Source: Methanothrix sp.
GTDB lineage: Archaea; Halobacteriota; Methanosarcinia; Methanotrichales; Methanotrichaceae
Assembly (NCBI GenBank): GCA_028682845.1
Contig: JAJRAT010000056.1
Coordinates: 1-5,499 of the forward strand
Direction of reading: 5' to 3'
DNA: 5,499 nt
The position numbers and the translations under genes are program-made. This document shows positions 1-5,499 of the stretch, piece after piece (the stretch's first letter is position 1; every line of letters starts with the position of its first letter). Under the pieces are notes generated by a model. That model worked only from the letters and a program-made list of their open reading frames with translations. It was not told the DNA's origin and ran no database searches.

Positions 1-63
1 ATCAAAAATTCCAGCTACTATGCCAAGATGGCCTAGATTGTACGATTGGACATCCAAATCCAT
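1..63 (-). CDS. IS1634-family (DUF4277) transposase, N-terminal 21 codons only
   Basis: Reading the minus strand from the ATG at 63-61 gives 21 codons with no stop up to the window edge. The peptide contains the stretch GHLGIVAGIFD. This matches the start of the DUF4277 domain (typically G-H-L-G-[IL]-V-A-G followed by [IC]-D-E), which forms the N-terminus of IS1634-type DDE transposases common in methanogens and cyanobacteria. Such a protein would cut and rejoin the element's ends; the catalytic DDE residues would lie outside the window. The purine-rich stretch GAAGGGAAG just upstream of the ATG could serve as a weak ribosome site. Whether the gene is intact cannot be judged. The main uncertainty is that only 21 residues support the call. 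Confidence 0.75.
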   Translation of the reverse strand, partial: MDLDVQSYNLGHLGIVAGIFD

Positions 64-93
64 GCAACTTCCCTTCAAAAAGGGACTATTCGC

Positions 94-112
94 TATTTAT
101 TTAAAAATATTT
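94..112 (-). promoter_or_regulatory. Candidate TATA-like promoter element of the transposase
   Basis: This is an unbroken A/T stretch, reading AAATATTTTTAAATAAATA on the minus strand, about 31-49 bases upstream of the transposase ATG. An archaeal TATA box here would place transcription start about 10-20 bases before the ATG. A small 5-bp hairpin (71-84, CCCTT/AAGGG) lies between it and the start codon and could restrain translation, as is seen in some insertion sequences. This is inferred from composition and spacing only. Confidence 0.3.
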
Positions 113-138
113 CGGATAATTATAAATGGAATATTCTA

Positions 139-169
139 GCGTCGCGAGTCCAAAGTGCGGAATGTGGGG
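139..169. repeat. Putative terminal (inverted-repeat) end of the insertion sequence
   Basis: The segment starts with the self-complementary TCGCGA (143-148) and ends in TGCGGAATGTGGGG. Read on the minus strand, the element would begin CCCCACATTCCGCA, which resembles the ends of IS1634-type elements as I remember them. The partner end is outside the window, so the repeat itself is not demonstrated. Confidence 0.4.
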
Positions 170-218
170 TCTAAGGTCAAAGGCGCGAATAATAGAGCGA
201 TTTGAAAGTTGCTCATGG

Positions 219-255
219 AAAAAATATTGTGGCAGATGTCCATGCACATCTCCAC
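219..255 (-). terminator. Hairpin plus T-run terminator of the Ig-like protein gene
   Basis: On the minus strand, 27 bases after the stop codon of the Ig-like protein gene, there is a 10-bp stem: GTGGAGATGT pairs with ACATCT-CCAC, interrupted by one bulged base at 233, with a 6-base loop at 240-245. It is followed a few bases later by six T (219-224). This has the form of a classic intrinsic terminator. In Archaea the T-run alone can stop RNA polymerase and the hairpin may mainly stabilise the 3' end of the mRNA. Confidence 0.7.
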
Positions 256-281
256 CCTCGAATCTATTTTAGACTCGGTTC

Positions 282-1556
282 CTATATCACATCCAGGCCC
301 ATGATCGGCATCAGCTCCTGGTGGCCGTTCTCAGACTTCGGCGATTCCACCGGCAGTATCGTTATCGGCTCATCCCTTGGTCTGGGTTGCGGCGGAATTC
401 TGATGGGCTGGATCGCCACCTCACCCACCTCGATGTAGGTGTTGGCGCTGTCACTCCCGCCGCCGTTCGTTGCCGTCAGCGTGTAGTACGCCGTATAGCT
501 CGGTCGCACCGACATGGAACCCGATGAGCGCACCGGCCCGATGCCGGAGATGACGACGCTCTCCGCCCCGCTCACGCTCCAACTTAAGGTGGCGCTGTCG
601 CCTCGCGAGATGACTGACTTGTCCGCCATGAAGTAATCGATGCGCGGCGGCTGGGGCCTCGCCTTGACGGAAACCTTGGCCAATGCCGTAGATATTCCTG
701 CGGAGTTTTGCGCGGTCAGGGTGTAGACCGTATCAGTGGACGGGACGACCTGTGTGTAGCCGGTCGGCGCAACATATCCTACTCCCGGATCAATTACGGC
801 GCGAGAGGCACCGGAAACGCTCCAGCTCAAGGTCGAGCCCTCTCCCTGGCGGATGCTGGCGGGCTGAGCGCGGAAGCTGTTGATGGCGGGCTTGCTGATC
901 TTCGGCAGAACCACGGCAACGCTCACCGATGCTTTGGAGACCTCGCTGCCGCTCCTGGCGGTAATGACATAGGTCGTGGTCCGGGATGGCATCACCGCTG
1001 CAGAACCTGAGAGCGCAACTCTGCCTATTCCTGTGATCGAGACCTCGGCGGCATTCGAGACCGACCAGACCAGCGTCGCTGCCTCTCCCGGCTTTACCGA
1101 CGCGGGGTTGGCGCGTAATACTGCAATTTTAGGTGCCGACACTGTTTTGGGCGCGATGAGCCCGGCGGCAGCAGAGCCCGCTTCGCCGCCTCGAACGATC
1201 ACGCTGGTATTGGCGGTCGTGTTGCCAAAATCATTCCAGGCGTCAAGCGTGTAGTTGGTGCTGTTCGCTAATTGAACTGCGGTCGATCCCACAAGCAGAG
1301 AATCCCCAACAGACAGCCCCTTCCCGGCTTCGAAATAGATGCCGCCGGGATTTATCAAAACGGCCTTGGCATCGGAGACATTCCATGCCAGGGTGACGTT
1401 CTCTCCCGAATTGACTATGCCGGGGTCAGCCTGAAACGAATAGACGACAGGCAGGTCCGGATGGTCGGCAGCCGCTACCACGGATGCCGGGCCGCATAAA
1501 AGCAGCCCGATGATGATAGTTCCAATGAATTTTATATAACCGAAAATTTTGCTCAT
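282..1556 (-). CDS. Secreted protein with four Ig-like repeats and a proline-rich tail
   Basis: This 424-residue protein probably acts at or outside the cell surface; its ligand is unknown. Residues 1-30 form a Sec-type signal peptide: basic start (MSKIFGYIK), hydrophobic core, and a likely cut after VVAAA before D31. Four related beta-sandwich repeats follow at about 36-122, 142-216, 223-298 and 304-378. Each has the pattern P-x-I-x-x-F/L-x-A-x-P/K-x-x-[VI]-x-x-G-[ED], then T-L-x-W-x-V-S and near the end x-Y-x-[IL]-[TD]-A. The tryptophans at 58, 164, 245 and 326 mark the cores, and the mature protein has no cysteine. The tail (about 379-424) is rich in proline and carries no visible membrane anchor or sorting motif. 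Repeat 1 is the most divergent and holds all six N-glycosylation sequons. I chose the ATG at 1556 because GGAG lies 7 bases upstream and it gives a compact signal peptide; a TTG at 1616 would add 20 poorly fitting residues. Adhesion or a cell-envelope role is inferred. No catalytic motif is visible. Confidence 0.85.
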   Translation of the reverse strand: MSKIFGYIKFIGTIIIGLLLCGPASVVAAADHPDLPVVYSFQADPGIVNSGENVTLAWNVSDAKAVLINPGGIYFEAGKGLSVGDSLLVGSTAVQLANSTNYTLDAWNDFGNTTANTSVIVRGGEAGSAAAGLIAPKTVSAPKIAVLRANPASVKPGEAATLVWSVSNAAEVSITGIGRVALSGSAAVMPSRTTTYVITARSGSEVSKASVSVAVVLPKISKPAINSFRAQPASIRQGEGSTLSWSVSGASRAVIDPGVGYVAPTGYTQVVPSTDTVYTLTAQNSAGISTALAKVSVKARPQPPRIDYFMADKSVISRGDSATLSWSVSGAESVVISGIGPVRSSGSMSVRPSYTAYYTLTATNGGGSDSANTYIEVGEVAIQPIRIPPQPRPRDEPITILPVESPKSENGHQELMPIMGLDVI

Positions 1557-1563
1557 GCCCATG

Positions 1564-1567
1564 CTCC
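1564..1567 (-). promoter_or_regulatory. Ribosome binding site deciding the start of the Ig-like protein gene
   Basis: The minus strand reads GGAG, then seven bases, then the ATG at 1556-1554. Two other in-frame ATGs fit less well: the one at 1562 would leave a single base of spacing, and the one at 1571 lies upstream of the GGAG. The site therefore supports the shorter 424-residue product over the 444-residue reading from TTG. Confidence 0.55.
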
Positions 1568-1621
1568 ACATGCGGATAATTCTTTTTTCTTCAGTTACTC
1601 TGCAAGAAAATTGCAAATTAT

Positions 1622-1632
1622 TGCATAAATGG
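1622..1632 (-). promoter_or_regulatory. Candidate TATA box of the Ig-like protein gene
   Basis: The minus strand reads CCATTTATGCA, about 66-76 bases before the chosen ATG. An archaeal TATA box here would start transcription at about 1600, giving a leader of about 45 bases that includes the GGAG site. The 17-bp repeat array begins only about 45 bases further upstream, where an activator or repressor would bind. The element was found by eye from composition and spacing. Confidence 0.3.
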
Positions 1633-1674
1633 ATATCGGCTTTAAGATGCTATGATGAACTGGTGGGAATATCC

Positions 1675-1887
1675 GCCTTCGTGTCTTCGTATCTATAGTG
1701 TCTTCGTAGCTATTGGGTCTTCGCGCCTATAGCGCCTTCATATCTATCGAGTCTTCGCGTCTATTCCGCCTTCATATCCATCGAGTCTTCGCATCTATTC
1801 AGTCTTCGTATCTATCGTATCTTCGTAGCTATTGCGTCGCCTTCGAGTCTATGCGCCTTCGCGGTTTCGCGTCTTCGCGTGAGCCCC
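1675..1887. repeat. Degenerate 17-bp tandem repeat array, about 12 units
   Basis: The plus strand repeats the unit GYCTTCRYRTCTATNNN. Nine exact-length 17-bp units run from 1683 to 1835, preceded by a partial unit at 1675-1682 (GCCTTCGT). They are followed by a 19-bp unit (1836-1854), a 16-bp unit (1855-1870) and a last one starting at 1871 that decays into other sequence. CTTC is the most constant part (TCTTC or CCTTC in every unit); CTAT is next (CCAT once) and is lost in the last two units. Because 17 is not a multiple of 3 the array shifts frame at every unit and is not coding. Units lack the spacers of a CRISPR array. It lies upstream of the Ig-like protein gene and downstream of serS. 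Its function is unknown; arrayed protein binding and simple slippage-driven expansion are both possible. Confidence 0.85.
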
Positions 1888-1953
1888 CGTTTTCGCATTT
1901 TATTCCATTTCGCGCAAAACCGCATCTCACGCGAAGCCGCCAAGGGCGCGAAG
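1857..1953. repeat. Long imperfect inverted repeat (REP-like hairpin) at the end of the tandem array
   Basis: The left arm lies in the last tandem units and the right arm about 40 bases beyond. CTTCGCGTGAG (1873-1883) pairs perfectly with CTCACGCGAAG (1926-1936). Outside this, 1869-1871 pairs with 1938-1940, 1866-1867 with 1942-1943, and CTTCGCG (1857-1863) with CGCGAAG (1947-1953), giving about 23 pairs around a 42-base loop (1884-1925). The right arm resembles the GCGAAG-rich intergenic repeats seen in many environmental microbes. It could be a dispersed repeat, an RNA-level structure at the 3' end of serS mRNA, or both. Confidence 0.6.
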
Positions 1954-1966
1954 CTAACAGCAGACG

Positions 1967-1978
1967 ATGATGCATCAT
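1967..1978. repeat. Perfect 12-bp palindrome
   Basis: ATGATGCATCAT reads identically on both strands, and the symmetry stops at the flanking bases (G on both sides). It lies between the hairpin and the T-tracts downstream of serS. It could be a small operator or chance; no gene start depends on it. Confidence 0.35.
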
Positions 1979-1998
1979 GATTTCTGGATCATTTGCCC

Positions 1999-2052
1999 AA
2001 AAAAATCGCTATCGTTTGAAAGAGAGCAAAAGACTTGAAATAAGAAAGAAAA
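1999..2052 (-). terminator. T-rich tracts downstream of serS, probable archaeal-type terminator
   Basis: Starting 18 bases after the serS stop the minus strand reads TTTTCTTTCTTATTTC (2052-2037), and about 30 bases later there is a run of seven T (2005-1999). No strong hairpin precedes either tract; only a 4-bp AGGA/TCCT stem is seen at 2055-2064. Archaeal RNA polymerase stops at such T-tracts without a hairpin, so this is the likely end of the serS transcript. Confidence 0.5.
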
Positions 2053-2069
2053 GCAGGATCTCCTTCCGC

Positions 2070-3434
<1,365 letters not shown>

Positions 3435-5498
3435 ATGAATGAATCCGGCGAATTTGAGGAAGGAACCTGCCAGGCGGAAAAGGGCAAAGCAGAGCGAAAA
3501 ATCAGCCGCAGCAATCCAGAGAGCGGCCCTGCTGAAGAGAGTTTTCGTCTCGTTTCCGATTTTGCGCCCACCGGCTCGCAGCCCGCGGCCATCAAGGCGC
3601 TCGTTGACGGACTGCAGAAGGGCGGCGACAGATCGGGAAACGGCAAACCGTTCCAGACGCTGCTCGGCGTCACCGGCTCGGGCAAGACCTACACAGTGGC
3701 CAATGTAATTCAAGCGGTTCAGCGGCCCACCCTGGTCATCGCTCATAATAAAACGCTGGCCGCCCAGCTCTACAACGAGTTCAAGGAGTTCTTCCCGGAA
3801 AACCGCGTGGAATATTTCGTCTCTTACTATGACTATTACCAGCCGGAGTCATATCTGCCCGCCAAAGATCAGTATATCGAAAAGGACTCCCACATCAACC
3901 CCAAGATAGAGCAGATGAGGCTGGCGGCCACGGCGTCGCTGTCGTCCCGCAAGGATGTGATCGTCGTTGCCTCCGTCTCCTGCATCTATGGCCTGGGAAA
4001 TCCTGAGAATTTCCAGAAGATGGGCTTTGAACTGAAGAAGGGCGAGCGCATCTCCAGAAAAGAGATACTGGGAAGGCTGGTCGACATACTTTTCGAGCGC
4101 AATGATCTGGATTTGGCACCGGGGCGCTTCCGGGCGAAGGGAGACACCATCGACCTTGTCCCCGGCTACTTCAACAACATCATCCGCATCGAATTATTCG
4201 GCGACGAGATCGACAGGATCACAGAGATCGACCGGCAGACCGGCCTATGTAAAGAGGACATGAACTATTTCTTCGTCTATCCGGCCAGGCACTACATCAT
4301 CCCGGAGAGCGAGCAGAAGGCCGCCATCGAGACCATTCGGGCGGAGCTGGAGGAGCGGCTGCCCACGCTCGGAATGATCGAGGCCCACCGGCTCAAGCAG
4401 CGCACGCTGCACGACATGGAGATGATCCAGGAGACGGGCAGTTGCAAGGGCATCGAGAACTACTCCCGCCACTTCGACCGCCGCGCGCCGGGCGAGCCGC
4501 CTTACTGCCTGATCGACTACTTCCCGGACGACTTCTTGCTCGTCATCGACGAGAGCCATCAGACGCTGCCCCAGTTGCGGGCCATGTACCACGGCGACCT
4601 GTCCCGCAAAAGGAACCTGGTGGACTACGGCTTCCGGCTGCCCAGCGCTTACGACAACCGTCCGCTCAAGTTTGAAGAGTTCGAGCGCCACATGAAGAAC
4701 GTTATATTCGTCTCGGCCACTCCCGGAGACTACGAGCTGGAGCATTCCGGCCCTCCCGTGGAGCAGATCATCCGGCCCACTGGCCTCCTCGATCCGCGCC
4801 TGGAGATCCGGCCCATCGACGGCCAGGTGCGCGATGTGATGCAGGAGATCCACAAGATTGTCGAGCGGGGCGATCGGGCGCTGATAACCACTCTCACCAA
4901 GCGGCTGGCGGAGGAGCTGACCGATTTCTTGAGCCGAAACCAGATCAAAGCCCGCTACCTGCACTCGGAGATCGAGGCGCTGGAGAGGACGGAGATCATC
5001 CGCGAACTGCGTTTGGGAAAGTTCGATGTGCTGGTGGGAATCAATCTGCTGCGCGAGGGGCTGGACATTCCCGAAGTAGGATTCATCGGCATTCTCGATG
5101 CGGATAAGGAGGGCTTCCTGCGGGACGAGCGCAGCCTGATCCAGACCATCGGCAGAGCTTCCCGAAATGCCAATTCGGTGGTGGTCCTCTATGCCGACAG
5201 GATCACAGGCTCCATTCAAAAGGCCGTTGAAAAAACCGAGAAGAGAAGGGCGCTGCAAATAGCCTACAATCAGGAGCACGGCATCACGCCCAAGACCATT
5301 AAGAAACCCATTCGAGAGAAAGTGGTCGAGATCACCGACACCAGACATATTCCCGCTTCCGAAATCCCCAATTTGATCATCCAGCTTGATGCGGAGATGA
5401 GAGAAGCCGCAGAAAGGCTGGAGTTTGAGAAGGCGATTCAACTGCGCGATGCGATCAAGAGGCTGGAAAAAGAGACGAAGCCAGGAATCGGCATGTGA
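3435..5498 (+). CDS. uvrB: Excinuclease ABC subunit B (UvrB)
   Basis: UvrB is the central subunit of UvrABC nucleotide excision repair: UvrA loads it, it verifies damage using its ATPase and beta-hairpin, and it recruits UvrC for the cuts. The product is 687 residues (E. coli 673) and complete. Walker A GVTGSGKT is at 78-85. The DNA-inserted beta-hairpin [14 protein letters not shown] is at 127-140, with the key tyrosines 131, 132, 134 and 135. The Walker B region LLVIDESH has D372-E373-S374-H375. [16 protein letters not shown] and QTIGRASRN (570-578) form helicase motifs V and VI. The C-terminal UVR coiled-coil for UvrC contact lies at about 646-680. The conserved core starts only at F37, so about 32 residues precede the usual start, and about 7 more lie between the first helix and Walker A. 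No ATG, GTG or TTG lies in frame between M1 and the core, so the extension is probably real. The common GDQP motif reads G47-S-Q-P. No Shine-Dalgarno is seen. Confidence 0.97.
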   Translation: MNESGEFEEGTCQAEKGKAERKISRSNPESGPAEESFRLVSDFAPTGSQPAAIKALVDGLQKGGDRSGNGKPFQTLLGVTGSGKTYTVANVIQAVQRPTLVIAHNKTLAAQLYNEFKEFFPENRVEYFVSYYDYYQPESYLPAKDQYIEKDSHINPKIEQMRLAATASLSSRKDVIVVASVSCIYGLGNPENFQKMGFELKKGERISRKEILGRLVDILFERNDLDLAPGRFRAKGDTIDLVPGYFNNIIRIELFGDEIDRITEIDRQTGLCKEDMNYFFVYPARHYIIPESEQKAAIETIRAELEERLPTLGMIEAHRLKQRTLHDMEMIQETGSCKGIENYSRHFDRRAPGEPPYCLIDYFPDDFLLVIDESHQTLPQLRAMYHGDLSRKRNLVDYGFRLPSAYDNRPLKFEEFERHMKNVIFVSATPGDYELEHSGPPVEQIIRPTGLLDPRLEIRPIDGQVRDVMQEIHKIVERGDRALITTLTKRLAEELTDFLSRNQIKARYLHSEIEALERTEIIRELRLGKFDVLVGINLLREGLDIPEVGFIGILDADKEGFLRDERSLIQTIGRASRNANSVVVLYADRITGSIQKAVEKTEKRRALQIAYNQEHGITPKTIKKPIREKVVEITDTRHIPASEIPNLIIQLDAEMREAAERLEFEKAIQLRDAIKRLEKETKPGIGM

Positions 5499-5499
5499 C

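Larger units (their letters stand above)
1..169 (-). mobile_element. Edge of an IS1634-type insertion sequence, cut by the window start
   Basis: The minus strand carries the start of a DUF4277-type transposase (1-63). Upstream of it is an AT-rich leader, and then a GC-richer segment at about 139-169 that resembles the terminal sequence I associate with this family, containing TGCGGAATGTGGGG on the plus strand. The element therefore appears to begin near 169 and run leftwards out of the window. The outer boundary is an estimate: only one end is visible, so neither the terminal inverted repeat nor a target-site duplication can be tested. The family assignment rests on the transposase N-terminus. 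The element sits 3' of the Ig-like protein gene, beyond that gene's terminator, so its insertion need not have damaged a gene. Confidence 0.65.

Noticed and set aside
202..438. Open frame of 78 codons on the plus strand
   Set aside because: It runs over the terminator hairpin and the 3' end of the Ig-like protein gene in antisense; the peptide is low in information and matches nothing I know.
1492..1500. Lipoprotein signal (cysteine at residue 21 of the Ig-like protein)
   Set aside because: The residues before the cysteine are LLL, not a lipobox with G, A or S at -1, and a better signal peptidase site (VVAAA) follows.
1557..1616. Upstream TTG start adding 20 residues to the Ig-like protein
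   Set aside because: TTG is rare as a start, no ribosome site precedes it, and the added charged residues would spoil a normal signal peptide. The ATG at 1556 has a GGAG at 7-base spacing.
1675..1887. CRISPR array
   Set aside because: The units are 17 bp, directly abutting and degenerate, with no unique spacers and no cas genes in the window.
1713..1970. Open frame of 85 codons on the plus strand across the tandem array
   Set aside because: It is produced by the 17-bp repeat, which changes frame every unit; the predicted peptide has no recognisable domain and the frame lacks a ribosome site.
1557..2069. tRNA or other structured RNA gene in the gap between serS and the Ig-like protein gene
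   Set aside because: No cloverleaf, no TTCGA-type T-loop in the right context and no known RNA consensus was seen; only the tandem array, hairpin, palindrome and T-tracts are present.
4245..5441. Long (398-codon) open frame on the minus strand opposite uvrB
   Set aside because: It is antisense to conserved UvrB motifs, and its peptide looks like a mirror of GC-rich codon use with no recognisable domain. UvrB explains the region fully.

Overview
The window is about 5.5 kb of chromosomal DNA. It carries two complete housekeeping genes, one predicted secreted protein, the edge of an insertion sequence and an unusual non-coding repeat block. My best guess at the host is a methanogenic archaeon, perhaps close to Methanothrix/Methanosaeta. 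Four things suggest this: a DUF4277 (IS1634-type) transposase start, an exported protein built of Ig-like repeats with clustered N-glycosylation sequons, AT-rich TATA-like stretches at plausible distances from starts, and no Shine-Dalgarno sequence in front of serS or uvrB. No marker gene settles this. Both serS and uvrB are of the bacterial type, so a bacterium cannot be excluded.

Layout from left to right. Positions 1-169 are the 5' edge of an insertion sequence whose transposase runs leftwards out of the window; only its first 21 codons are visible. A hairpin plus T-run (219-255, minus strand) ends the next gene. That gene (282-1556, minus strand) encodes a 424-residue secreted protein with a signal peptide, four Ig-like repeats and a proline-rich tail. 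The gap between it and serS (1557-2069, about 510 bases) has no credible gene. It holds a candidate promoter and ribosome site, a degenerate 17-bp tandem repeat array (about 12 units, 1675-1887) with a partial 34-bp higher-order pattern, a long imperfect hairpin (1857-1953) that overlaps the end of the array, and T-rich tracts (minus strand) that probably end serS transcription. serS (2070-3332, minus strand) encodes a full-length class II seryl-tRNA synthetase. A 102-base divergent promoter region with two small dyads separates it from uvrB (3435-5498, plus strand). uvrB is complete and encodes the damage-recognition helicase-like subunit of nucleotide excision repair, with an unusual N-terminal extension.

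The genes do not form one pathway. serS and uvrB are divergent housekeeping genes sharing a control region. The Ig-like protein is a separate surface-protein locus in the same direction as serS but more than 500 bases downstream of it, with its own promoter and terminator. I see no new defence or mobile system. The least ordinary element is the 17-bp array with its attached hairpin upstream of the surface-protein gene.
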